Below are positions 42,641-50,794 of a stretch of 64,000 nt of DNA, one piece after another; the first letter of the stretch is position 1, and each line of letters begins with the position of its first letter. The notes below the pieces were generated by a model, which saw only the letters and a program-made list of their open reading frames with translations, was not told the DNA's origin and searched no databases. The position numbers and the translations under genes were made by a program. Source of the stretch: JBFWWP01 sp050246115 (GTDB taxonomy: Bacteria > Planctomycetota > UBA8108 > UBA1146 > JAJFFE01); the NCBI GenBank assembly GCA_050246115.1, contig JBFWWP010000001.1, positions 124,001 to 188,000 on the forward strand, written 5' to 3'.

Positions 42641-44713
42641 ATGTGCTTGATTCGGGATTGGAATCGCCGAGAAGCGAGCGGGGGAGCCTTGTTCGGGAAC
42701 CAGGGTCAGAAGTCTCGGCGCTTCGGTCTTCTGCGGGGCGCTCTGCTCGCGGCGTCGCCGGTTCCCTGGGCGGTCGTCAGCGAGCTGCACTCCGGGGGCT
42801 CGACCTGGACGGTGGTCGCGGCCTTCGCTCTCAGCGCTCTGGCCCTCGCGGCGAGCGCGCTGGTCGTCGAACGGCCCTGGGCCGGGCGCTGGCTCGCAAC
42901 ATCGTTGCTGCTGGGCGTGCTGGGGCTTGCCTTCGATCGGTTGGTCTCCAATCCGCTCACCGCATTGTTGGCGATCGTGATCGCGACCGGCGGAGTCGCG
43001 TTCCTGTGGAGTCCGTCGCACGCAGCGCCGTCGGGTCGCTCCGCTGCCTGGGTGCAACGTGCGCGAGGCGCGGCCATCGTGGCCGCGGGATCTTGGGTCG
43101 TCGCCACGCTCACGCCGGGCACAGAGGACGACGGACTGTTGCTTCCGGCCGTCGGACTTTCGGTCGTCGTCTCGCTGCTCTATGTCGTCGGGTGGTCGAT
43201 GCAAGCGCGTGGTCATTGGCCGCTGCTGGCGATCGCGGCCGCCTGCAGCTCGCTTGCTGCTGCTGTGGGAATCGTCGCGAGCGCGGGGCGGTCGTGGCCC
43301 CTGGTGTCGCTCGGTCTGCTGGTCGCCCTGGTTTGGTGGAGGTTGACGCCCACCCAGGAGCGCCGCGACCCGCGCGGAACCGGAGGCTGGGGACTCTTGA
43401 CCGAGCAGCCGGAGCGGCTTCTGGTCGGCACCTTCGGTCTGCTGTCGATCGTGGGCTGTCTCGTGCTGGCGCTGCCCATCAGCTCGGCCACCGGGACGGG
43501 CATTGCCCTGATCGACGCCTTCTTCACCGCGGTGAGCGCGGTTTGCGTCACGGGACTCGTGGTGCTCGATACTCCTCACGCCTTCAGCACCTTCGGCCAG
43601 GTTGCGTTGCTGGTGCTGATCCAACTCGGTGGCCTGGGCATCATGACGTTCTCGACCACGATCTTGGACCTGCTCGGACAGCGTCTCAGCCTGAAGCACG
43701 AGGGAGCGGTCGCTCGCCTGCTGGGAGCTCGGGGACGCGGCGGTGTTCGGTACGCCGCGCGCTTGGTACTGGTCACCACGTTCGTGCTCGAGGGGTTGGG
43801 GGCGCTCTTCCTGGCGGTCGCCTTCTGGGCCGCGGGTGATCCGTTGGGCACGGCTCTCTGGCGAGGCACGTTCACGTCCGTATCCGCCTTCTGCAATGCC
43901 GGTTTCGCCCTCCAAGCCGATAGCCTGCTGGCCTATCAGACGAACCCGTGGGTGCTGCAGGGGGTCGCCATCCTCATCGTTGCGGGAGGATTGTCCCCAC
44001 CCGCCATCCTGGCGCTGCCGGCTTTGATGCGCGGACGCCACAGGTCGGTCTCGGCGCAACTCAAGCTCGGACTCGTCACCTCGGCGATCCTTCTCGTGGG
44101 TGGATTCGCGCTGTTTCTCGCGTTCGAGTGGGGGCAGACGCTGCACGACCTCTCTGCGTTCGACCGCTTGTCGAACGCGTGGTTTCAGTCGGTGACGCTG
44201 CGTACCGCCGGCTTCAACTCCGTGGACCTCAGTGCGGCTCGCCCCGCCACGCTACTCGTCATGATGGTGTGGATGTTCATCGGGGGCTGTCCCGGCGGAA
44301 CCGCGGGCGGCGTGAAGACCACCACGGCTGCGGTACTGGTGATCTCGGTGGTGAAGTCGGTGCGGGGGCTCACGGCGATCGATGCCTTTGGGCGCCAACT
44401 GGGTCACGCCACCCGGCACCGGGCGGCCCTCGTCGTGAGCCTGGGATTCGCGAGTTTCATGCTCGCATCGCTTGCGATCTTGTTGACCCAGACACTGACC
44501 CTGACCGAGGCTGCCTTCGAGGTGGTTTCGGCGCTCGGCACGGTCGGGTTGTCGATCGGCGGCACTGCCCGCCTGGACGAGATCGGGAAGATCATCATTG
44601 CTTGCACCATGTTTGCGGGTCGGGTGGGTAGCTTGAGCTTGCTGCTGTTCCTAGGGCAGCGGCCGCTGCCATTCGATTCGGAGCGGCCCGAGGAGGTCAT
44701 CGATGTCGGGTAG
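42641..44713 (+). CDS. TrkH/KtrB-type potassium uptake channel with extended N-terminus
   Basis: This predicts a potassium-translocating subunit with four M1-P-M2 units. Selectivity-filter regions are visible as TAVSAVCVTGLVVLDT, SVSAFCNAGFALQADS, VTLRTAGFNSVDL and VVSALGTVGLSIGG, each with the key Gly. LRTAGFNS is a classic Trk/Ktr motif. From ATG 42641 it is 690 residues, while KtrB/TrkH usually has about 450-480. The extra 240 N-terminal residues contain additional membrane helices of unknown role. The start is uncertain, because an open frame continues upstream to 42551 through a repeat element and no ideal ribosome site is seen. The RCK-type partner gene follows 204 bases later, and a sensor-like gene is coupled to that. 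Confidence 0.9.
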   Translation: MCLIRDWNRREASGGALFGNQGQKSRRFGLLRGALLAASPVPWAVVSELHSGGSTWTVVAAFALSALALAASALVVERPWAGRWLATSLLLGVLGLAFDRLVSNPLTALLAIVIATGGVAFLWSPSHAAPSGRSAAWVQRARGAAIVAAGSWVVATLTPGTEDDGLLLPAVGLSVVVSLLYVVGWSMQARGHWPLLAIAAACSSLAAAVGIVASAGRSWPLVSLGLLVALVWWRLTPTQERRDPRGTGGWGLLTEQPERLLVGTFGLLSIVGCLVLALPISSATGTGIALIDAFFTAVSAVCVTGLVVLDTPHAFSTFGQVALLVLIQLGGLGIMTFSTTILDLLGQRLSLKHEGAVARLLGARGRGGVRYAARLVLVTTFVLEGLGALFLAVAFWAAGDPLGTALWRGTFTSVSAFCNAGFALQADSLLAYQTNPWVLQGVAILIVAGGLSPPAILALPALMRGRHRSVSAQLKLGLVTSAILLVGGFALFLAFEWGQTLHDLSAFDRLSNAWFQSVTLRTAGFNSVDLSAARPATLLVMMVWMFIGGCPGGTAGGVKTTTAAVLVISVVKSVRGLTAIDAFGRQLGHATRHRAALVVSLGFASFMLASLAILLTQTLTLTEAAFEVVSALGTVGLSIGGTARLDEIGKIIIACTMFAGRVGSLSLLLFLGQRPLPFDSERPEEVIDVG

Positions 44714-44765
44714 CGTTTGCCGGTGGCCCACGCGCTTCGTGGCAACTCCGGGCCTGGATCTACCG

Positions 44766-44806
44766 ACGGGGCTTTCGGAGAGCCCCTCGTGGCGGCGGCG
44801 AAGCCG
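44766..44806. repeat. Dispersed GGGGCTTTCG-type element, copy E
   Basis: GGGGCTTTCGGAGAGCCCC followed by TCGTGGCGGCGGCGAAGCCGC is closely like copy B at 23759. It lies in the 204-base gap between the channel and RCK genes, 112 bases before the latter. Confidence 0.65.
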
Positions 44807-44917
44807 CATCCACCGCACGCGAGAAGGCCGCGCAAGGCGTCCGTTGCAGGCGCTTTCGAGTGCGCTCGGTTTGGGTCTGAGGCGCTGTGGGGGACGATTC
44901 ACGACCAGGAGGTTCTC

Positions 44918-45589
44918 ATGAGGCGGCAAGCCATTGTGATTGGGCTCGGCCAGTTCGGTATGACGGTCGCCGGGGCCCTGGCTGCGCGCGATGTCGAAGT
45001 CCTCGCCATTGATCGGCACCCGGACCGGGTTCGCATCGCCGCCAGTTTCGCCGCTGAGGCGCTGTGCTTCGACGCCACCGACACGGCGGCTATCGAGGGG
45101 AGTTCGCCGGAGCGCCGCGACGCGTGTGTGTGCGCGATCGGGGATGAGTCTCGGGAGGCGGCGATCATTTGCACGGCCTTGCTCCGGCAGTTCGGTGCGC
45201 GACGGGTCATTGCGCGCGCGAATGACGAGGTCCACGCGCGAATCCTGAAGCTGGTCGGAGCGCATCAGGTCGTGAACCCGGAGCGAGAGTTCGGGGAGCG
45301 CTTCGCCAACCAGATCCTCTACCAAGGTATCCGGGGCGAGCTTCCCGTCGGCGACGACTTGGTGATCACGGAGATCGATGTGCCCGTTGCGTTGGCAGGG
45401 CACACGCTCGCCAGCCTGCAGCTACCGAAACACTACGGAGTGACCGTCGTCGCCATTCGCCGGGCCGGAGGCGGGAGCGGGGCGGTGTCCCTGCCGGGGC
45501 CGACGGCAGTGCTCGAGGCGGGGTGTTCCGTGGTCTTGGTGAGCCAGGGAGATGCCGTGGCGAAGATGCTAGAGCGGATCGGCTCATGA
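44918..45589 (+). CDS. TrkA/KtrA-type RCK regulatory subunit
   Basis: The 223-residue cytosolic protein gates the neighbouring potassium channel. It has an N-terminal Rossmann RCK domain (about 1-130) with IGLGQFGMTVAG and the AIDRHPDR acidic end, then an RCK-C domain (about 140-223). It is the single-copy KtrA-like form rather than duplicated TrkA. ATG 44918 follows AGGAGG by 5 bases. A longer frame back to 44717 only crosses the repeat element. Its stop overlaps the next start as ATGA. Channel and RCK gene in one direction is the usual arrangement for Ktr-type uptake. Confidence 0.93.
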   Translation: MRRQAIVIGLGQFGMTVAGALAARDVEVLAIDRHPDRVRIAASFAAEALCFDATDTAAIEGSSPERRDACVCAIGDESREAAIICTALLRQFGARRVIARANDEVHARILKLVGAHQVVNPEREFGERFANQILYQGIRGELPVGDDLVITEIDVPVALAGHTLASLQLPKHYGVTVVAIRRAGGGSGAVSLPGPTAVLEAGCSVVLVSQGDAVAKMLERIGS

Positions 45590-46560
45590 CCCTGCGGCGT
45601 GAGTCGAACACCAGCGCGGGCGTCCTCGTGGTCCTGAATCTGTGTCTCGCGTTCGGGGCGACCGCACTCCTCGGGCGCATGGGGCCGGCGATCGCCGAGA
45701 TCATGCAGGCGAACGACTACTCGATCGTCGCGGCCGAGGAAGTGCTCGTCGAGTTCGCACGGGCACAGGGGCGTCCGCTGAGCGCGGCGAGCCAGGAGGC
45801 CGTGCGGCGAAGCGTGAGTCGGATGAACAGCAACGTTACCGAGTCTGCGGAGCGGCCGCTGATCGCCGTGATCGAGTCGCACCTCGAGCGCGCGTTCGAG
45901 GCACGGGAAGATGCCATCGAGAGGATCGTCGCGGCCGTGAGTGGCATTCTGGAGGTGAATCGCGCGGCCATGCACGCCGCCGATCTCGAAGCCCAGCGAC
46001 TGGGTGGAGCCGGGGCTTGGGTCGTCGTGGGGCTCGGGGTGGCTTCGCTGTGGGCAATCATCGCGGTCTTCGTGCGCCTCGGGAGACGCGTGCTGAACCC
46101 TTTACTCGACTTACACGAAGTGCTCGACCTCGCGCGTCGTGGGGATCGGTTCCGGCGGTGTCGCAGCCGCGCCGCGCCGCTGGAAGTCGTGCAGGTGACG
46201 AGCGCCGTGAACCGGCTCCTGGACGAGCGGGGCAACCACGGCGTCGACGCTGCCCAACGCGGTCGGAGCGGGGACGGGGCCTTGTCGTCCCTGCTGACCC
46301 AACTCGTCGAGACCTTCCCCGAGCCCGTGGTCCTGCTCCACCGTGACGGCACGAAGGCGGGGCTGAACTCGCGCGCGATTGCCCGGCTCGCCGGCGACGA
46401 GGGCGGCGCGATTACGGTGGCCCTCGAAGCCGTGGCGCAAGGCGGTGCGCCCGAGCCGGGAGTGCTGAGCGCGAACGCTCTTGGTGGTGCGGGTTGGCTG
46501 TGCCGGCTCGGCCCGCCGGGAGTCGGCGGGTCGCCGGCCGCTGCTCCCCTGGGGGGCTGA
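45586..46560 (+). CDS. Membrane sensor-like protein with HAMP and PAS-like domain, no kinase
   Basis: The 324-residue protein has two transmembrane helices (about 11-31 and 146-168) flanking a helical extracytoplasmic region like a four-helix sensor. A HAMP-type segment (about 170-225) follows, LNPLLDLHEVLDLARRGD and PLEVVQVTSAVNRLLDE. A short PAS-like region comes next (about 245-295, FPEPVVLLHRDG). It then ends with a Gly/Pro/Ala tail and has no histidine kinase or other catalytic domain. It overlaps the RCK subunit gene by 4 bases (ATGA), so it is likely translated with the potassium transporter. A role in sensing or modulating transport is inference. The start is ATG 45586. Confidence 0.75.
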   Translation: MTLRRESNTSAGVLVVLNLCLAFGATALLGRMGPAIAEIMQANDYSIVAAEEVLVEFARAQGRPLSAASQEAVRRSVSRMNSNVTESAERPLIAVIESHLERAFEAREDAIERIVAAVSGILEVNRAAMHAADLEAQRLGGAGAWVVVGLGVASLWAIIAVFVRLGRRVLNPLLDLHEVLDLARRGDRFRRCRSRAAPLEVVQVTSAVNRLLDERGNHGVDAAQRGRSGDGALSSLLTQLVETFPEPVVLLHRDGTKAGLNSRAIARLAGDEGGAITVALEAVAQGGAPEPGVLSANALGGAGWLCRLGPPGVGGSPAAAPLGG

Positions 46561-46718
46561 GCTGAACCCGACCGCGACGGCGGGGCGAGGCGTCGCCGGG
46601 CCTCCGACCGCGCGCCGGAGTTGCCCTCGGCGTGCGGGTGTGTTAGTGCCTTCCCAGGTTGCGCACGCCTCGCATGCCACCGGTTCGACCCCAGCACAAG
46701 AAGAACGAAGAGACCCTC

Positions 46719-48356
46719 ATGATCGCGCTGAACGACATCCACAAGGTCTACGGCCACCAGTTGCTCTTCGTCGAGGCGTCGATGCAACTCAATCCCGGCG
46801 AGAAGGTTGGCCTCGTCGGCCCGAACGGCGCCGGCAAGTCGACCCTGTTTCGCATGATCACCGGCGAGGAGACTCCCGACGCGGGCGAAGTGTCGTACCC
46901 GAAGCTGCTCACCATTGGGTACTTCCGTCAAGACGCGGGCGAGATGTCGGGGCGCTCGGTCTTGGACGAGGCCATCGCCGGCAGCGGGCGATTGGGTGCG
47001 CTGCACCACGAGTTGGCGGATCTGGAGCAGGCGTTGGCAGATCCGGAACAGGCGCACGACCTCGATCGGGTGCTCGCCCGTTTCGGTCAGGTGCAAGATG
47101 AGTACCAACAACTCGGAGGGTACGAACTCGAGGCCCGAGCGAAGCGCATTCTGCACGGCCTCGGACTCGCCGATGACTGGATCGCCGGCGATGTCGGTGC
47201 TCTCTCCGGCGGTTGGAAGATGCGCGTCGCGATGGCCAAGGTGCTCATCGGTGCCCCCGATGTCTTGCTGTTGGACGAGCCGACCAACCACCTCGACATC
47301 GAGTCGATCCTATGGCTCGAGGAGTTCTTGCGAGACACCCAGTCGGCGCTGTTGATGACGAGTCACGATCGCGAGTTCATGAACCGGGTCGTCTCGCGCG
47401 TCATCGAGATCAACGACGGCGAGTTGACCTCGTACTCGGGGAACTACGACTTCTACGAACGCGAGCAGGCGACTCGAGCTCTGCAGCGGCAAGCCGCGTA
47501 CGACCGTCAGCAAGCGATGCTCTCCAAGGAGCAGCGGTTCATCGATCGCTTCAACAAGCACGCCGCCAAGGCCGGGCAAGTGCAGAGCCGCATGAAGAAG
47601 CTCGACAAGATCGAGTTGGTCGAACCTCCACGACAGCGAGAAGTGGTGTCGTTCGACTTTCCCAAGCCCCCTCGCTCCGGCGAGGACGTGGCGATCTTGA
47701 AGGGCGTGAGCAAACGATTTGGCAGTCGGGTCATCTACGAGGACTTCGACTTTGCCGTCCATCGAGGTGAGCGTTGGTGCGTCATGGGAGAGAATGGCAC
47801 CGGCAAGACGACTCTTCTCAAGATGGTGGTGGGAGCGATGGCCCCGGATGCGGGCGACGTGCGGCTCGGTGCGAGTCTCAAGCTCGGGTACTTCGCGCAG
47901 CAGTCGCTCGAGGTGCTCGACCCGAGCATGACCGTGTGGGAGCAACTCGACCACGACTTCCCACTCGCGAACACCGGCACCAAGCGTAATCTACTCGGCG
48001 CCTTTCAGTTTTCCGGCAACGACATCAACAAGTCGGTGCGGGTACTGTCGGGGGGCGAACGTTCGCGGCTCGTGCTCGCGCGCATGCTCTTCGATCCCCC
48101 GAACTTCCTCGTCCTCGACGAGCCCACCAACCACCTCGATCTGCTCACCAAGGAGATGCTCGTCAAGGCGCTGTCACAGTTCGAGGGCACGATGTTGTTC
48201 GTCTCGCACGATCGCACCTTCCTCCGCGGGATTGCGAACAAGGTGCTCGACCTGAGCGGCGGTGATCGCGAGCATCCGCGGCCGACCCTGTACCACCACC
48301 CGTACACCGAGTGGGTGGCGCGCACCGGCCACGAGGCACCAGGGGTACGGCACTGA
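46719..48356 (+). CDS. ABC-F family ATPase (EttA/Uup/YbiT-like)
   Basis: The 545-residue protein has two ABC ATPase domains and no membrane segment. The first has Walker A GPNGAGKST near 35, signature LSGGWKMR near 162 and Walker B LLLDEPTNHLD. The second has GENGTGKTT near 358, signature LSGGERSR near 444, and VLDEPTNHLD. An ABC-F linker of about 80 residues lies between them (about 240-320, Gln/Lys/Arg-rich coil). ABC-F proteins act on ribosomes, resolving stalls or influencing antibiotic sensitivity, and this one resembles the YbiT group. The start is ATG 46719, since the extra 20 residues of a longer frame are not conserved. It ends 15 bases from a convergent gene. Confidence 0.93.
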   Translation: MIALNDIHKVYGHQLLFVEASMQLNPGEKVGLVGPNGAGKSTLFRMITGEETPDAGEVSYPKLLTIGYFRQDAGEMSGRSVLDEAIAGSGRLGALHHELADLEQALADPEQAHDLDRVLARFGQVQDEYQQLGGYELEARAKRILHGLGLADDWIAGDVGALSGGWKMRVAMAKVLIGAPDVLLLDEPTNHLDIESILWLEEFLRDTQSALLMTSHDREFMNRVVSRVIEINDGELTSYSGNYDFYEREQATRALQRQAAYDRQQAMLSKEQRFIDRFNKHAAKAGQVQSRMKKLDKIELVEPPRQREVVSFDFPKPPRSGEDVAILKGVSKRFGSRVIYEDFDFAVHRGERWCVMGENGTGKTTLLKMVVGAMAPDAGDVRLGASLKLGYFAQQSLEVLDPSMTVWEQLDHDFPLANTGTKRNLLGAFQFSGNDINKSVRVLSGGERSRLVLARMLFDPPNFLVLDEPTNHLDLLTKEMLVKALSQFEGTMLFVSHDRTFLRGIANKVLDLSGGDREHPRPTLYHHPYTEWVARTGHEAPGVRH

Positions 48357-48371
48357 ATCCACGCGGACCGG

Positions 48372-49043
48372 CTACCCGGCGACCCAGCGCCAGAGGGCTC
48401 GGCCGATCGCGACGTAGGCGTTGCCCAGTTCGGTTCCGCGGAAGAAGGTCGGCGGCAGGTTGGGGGAGCCGATGAAGGGGCGAAGGATCCACGCCATCTG
48501 GATGGCCACGAAACAGTAGATGGTGATCCAACAGTAGAGCGCTACGCGGTGTCGTGAATCCCGAGCTATCAGGGGCGCGTACAGCCGGCGAAGAACGCGC
48601 TGGGCCGCTAGGCAAGCCGTCAAGAACATCACTCCGTTGGCCACCACGGCGGTGTCGTACTTCACGCCGCTCCAGTACAAGAAGCCGGTGATCGGCGCCA
48701 GCGACGCCAGCACGATCGAGAAGCTCGCCTGAGCTGCGAGCAACGCCTGAATCGACGACCCGAAGTCGCTGCGGAGCCCGAGCAGTGTCGAGACGACGAA
48801 GTAGCTCGGTAGGCTCAAGCAGAAGCTTGCGAGGACGAGGAGCGGCGACTTCAGGGCCGAGTACGTCATCTGCGTCGGGTTCAGTGCGTAGGCTCCCATG
48901 ACTGCGCCGTAGAAGGACCCGAACGCAAGCAGGATGACGAACAACGAGCTTCGGCACGCGACGTTGCTCTCGACCACCCACGGGTGGGCTCGTAGCACTC
49001 CTTCGGTAGCACTTCGCCAGTTGAGGGACTCGGCGCGGGACAA
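48372..49043 (-). CDS. Multi-spanning membrane protein, paralogue of the upstream gene
   Basis: The 223-residue protein has about five to six hydrophobic helices and no enzyme motif. Its C-terminal QMAWILRPFIGSPNLP block matches QMSWVLRPFVGHPNLP in the gene at 49104-49940, and the preceding layout (N-terminal soluble part, SLLFxxxxxGxxxGxxxGxY in the first helix) also matches. The two are tandem paralogues. I recognise the family only as a conserved planctomycete-type membrane protein of unknown function, with loose resemblance to Yip1-like proteins. The start is TTG 49043, with GCGAGG upstream. It is the last gene of a - strand cluster and converges on the ABC-F gene. Confidence 0.68.
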   Translation of the reverse strand: MSRAESLNWRSATEGVLRAHPWVVESNVACRSSLFVILLAFGSFYGAVMGAYALNPTQMTYSALKSPLLVLASFCLSLPSYFVVSTLLGLRSDFGSSIQALLAAQASFSIVLASLAPITGFLYWSGVKYDTAVVANGVMFLTACLAAQRVLRRLYAPLIARDSRHRVALYCWITIYCFVAIQMAWILRPFIGSPNLPPTFFRGTELGNAYVAIGRALWRWVAG

Positions 49044-49103
49044 TCGACCTCGCTCGGGGTTGGCTCGGATCCCTCCGAGCTCATGGATCGAAGGGTGACC
49101 GAC

Positions 49104-49940
49104 TCAGCCTGCCAACAGGCGTTCGACGGTGCGCCATACGGCCTGGAAGAAGTTCCCGCCGCGGTCGCGGAACCACTCGAAGGGCAGGTTGGGGTGGCCG
49201 ACGAATGGGCGGAGTACCCAGCTCATTTGGGCCCCGACGAGTGCGAAAACCACGACCCAAATGCGAAACACGGTTCGGGCGCGGATGTCCGTCCCGGGGG
49301 TTGCTCGGTGGAGTGCGCCGCGGTGGGGGCGCGACGGTGCGTCGCTCTCGGCTGCGGGCGCGGTCGGCCGATCGGCCTGCTCCGCGAGGGCCTGCTCCGC
49401 GAGGGCGACCGCGTGTTCAGCCTCGAAGTGTTGGGCCTCCTGGGCGAGCGCCAGTCGATGGAGCGTGTTCAGCAGGAAGGTCAAGCCGAGGAAGCCACCG
49501 ACTGCGGACGCGATGACCACCAGCACCAGCATGAAGGGATAGCTGTCGGTGCTCAGCGCGAAGAAGACCACGATCGGTCCCAGGGACGCGCATACCGCGA
49601 GTGCGACACTCATCATGGCGAGCAGCAAGTTGATCACGGAACTCAAGGACAAACGAGAGCCAACGATGGCGCTGAAGACGTACAGCGACGGGAGCGTGAC
49701 CAGAAAGGTGAGGCCGAACAGCAGTGGGATCTTCAGTCCACTGGCGAGCGGTTGTTGCCAGGTCCCCCCCTCGCGCAGAGGAGTGTACGAACCCACGCAC
49801 GCCCCGAAGACGACGCCGAGGACTCCCATGGTGAAGAGCAACGACCGGGCGTCGAGGCTCACCTGGCCTTGGCCGATGCGATCCGGACCGGTCGCCTCGC
49901 CGCGCAGAACCTGGTCGAGGAGACGGAAGGGCGTGGGCAC
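49104..49940 (-). CDS. Multi-spanning membrane protein, paralogue of the downstream gene
   Basis: The product of about 278 residues has six or so membrane helices, with a soluble insert rich in Ala, Glu and Arg before the last ones (about 170-215). The C-terminal QMSWVLRPFVGHPNLPFEWF motif is shared with the paralogue at 48372-49043. The start is uncertain. GTG 49940 has AGGAGG 8 bases before it and gives the family-like N-terminus. A GTG at 49982 would start within the right arm of a 16-bp hairpin. Function is unknown, and location in the inner membrane is inferred from hydrophobicity. It is transcribed with the genes at 50134-52516. Confidence 0.65.
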   Translation of the reverse strand: MPTPFRLLDQVLRGEATGPDRIGQGQVSLDARSLLFTMGVLGVVFGACVGSYTPLREGGTWQQPLASGLKIPLLFGLTFLVTLPSLYVFSAIVGSRLSLSSVINLLLAMMSVALAVCASLGPIVVFFALSTDSYPFMLVLVVIASAVGGFLGLTFLLNTLHRLALAQEAQHFEAEHAVALAEQALAEQADRPTAPAAESDAPSRPHRGALHRATPGTDIRARTVFRIWVVVFALVGAQMSWVLRPFVGHPNLPFEWFRDRGGNFFQAVWRTVERLLAG

Positions 49941-49971
49941 GGACGTGACCTCCTGCCGGTACACCGAAGCA

Positions 49972-50007
49972 AGCGCATTCACGAGCAGAGTTGCTCGTGA
50001 ATGCGCT
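49972..50007 (-). promoter_or_regulatory. Perfect 16-bp hairpin upstream of the membrane protein gene
   Basis: Arms AGCGCATTCACGAGCA (49972-49987) and TGCTCGTGAATGCGCT (49992-50007) pair perfectly around loop GAGT. It lies between the stop at 50134 and the GTG start at 49940, and one alternative start falls inside it. It could be an attenuator, terminator or RNA-processing structure. No T tract is seen on the - strand side. Confidence 0.55.
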
Positions 50008-50133
50008 CGATCTGGCCCGAGTGCTGGCGGGGCAGGATAGCTCCGGCGTTGGATTCTTCAAGTACTTTGCGAAGAAAAGTTTGGTCGCCGACGGCCCACG
50101 CGCCGGTGCGGTCGGAGTCCGTCGCGCGATCGA

Positions 50134-50778
50134 CTACCGCCAGACGGTGAACCTCATGCCGAGCGTGCCGAGCAACCCGACCAACCCAACGCCCATCAGT
50201 ACCGGCCAGGTGCTCGATTTGCTGGGCGAGGTCGGGAGTCGATAGCTCAAGAGTTGCTGGCCCTGAAGTCCGGGCGAGAGCTTCGGCTCCGTGATGCCCT
50301 CGGGCAGGATCAGTTTGATCGACTGGTTCATCACGGTGCCTTGGCCGATGATTTCGGAGTAGGAGAAGTGCCACTCCCGCCCCCCGTCGGTATCCGTGAT
50401 CTTGTTCCAGGTCTTCGGCAGGACGATCTCGAACTTGCCGTCTCCCCGATACCGCGCTTCCCCGCGCACGCGCATCGACGCCGTTGCCTTGCGGTTCAGG
50501 TCGTCGCGCTCGAGCTTGAAGTCCTCGAGCACGAACATCGAAAACTGGTGAACCAGGTCGCGACGAAGCAGGTCGGGGTGATCCCCGTATTGGTTCTTCC
50601 AGTTGATCCAGGCCTTGGCACTCAGCACGAACTCCACCTGCATCTTGGCGTCGCCTTTGGCGTCGACCCAAGCGGTCTGGATCTGATTCAACGTCTCCTG
50701 CTGTTGCGCGAGGGAGGAGCCAGCGCCGAGCGTGAGCGACAGCGTCCCTGCGATGAGGCCGATCGTAGTTAGTCTCAT
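50134..50778 (-). CDS. Exported protein with C-terminal membrane anchor
   Basis: The 214-residue product has a signal peptide (MRLTTIGLIAGTLSLTLGAG, cleavage near SLAQ) and a C-terminal hydrophobic helix (about 190-212) that would anchor it. The body, rich in charged and aromatic residues (VEFVLSAKAWINWKNQYG, FEIVLPKTWNKIT), is not recognised. It lies 16 bases after the transglutaminase-like gene in the same direction, with AGGAGG 7 bases before ATG 50778, so it is very likely co-expressed. An envelope or periplasmic role is inferred from targeting only. Confidence 0.72.
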   Translation of the reverse strand: MRLTTIGLIAGTLSLTLGAGSSLAQQQETLNQIQTAWVDAKGDAKMQVEFVLSAKAWINWKNQYGDHPDLLRRDLVHQFSMFVLEDFKLERDDLNRKATASMRVRGEARYRGDGKFEIVLPKTWNKITDTDGGREWHFSYSEIIGQGTVMNQSIKLILPEGITEPKLSPGLQGQQLLSYRLPTSPSKSSTWPVLMGVGLVGLLGTLGMRFTVWR

Positions 50779-50794
50779 GGTGTCCCTCCTGCGC

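Noticed and set aside
41669..44146. 825-codon open frame on the - strand opposite the glycosyltransferase and channel genes
   Set aside because: It crosses two clearly real genes and has Arg/Gln-rich low-complexity content typical of antisense frames. No conserved motif is seen.
45717..47291. 524-codon frame on the - strand opposite the sensor and ABC-F genes
   Set aside because: It overlaps conserved ATPase motifs on the + strand and has no recognisable domain.
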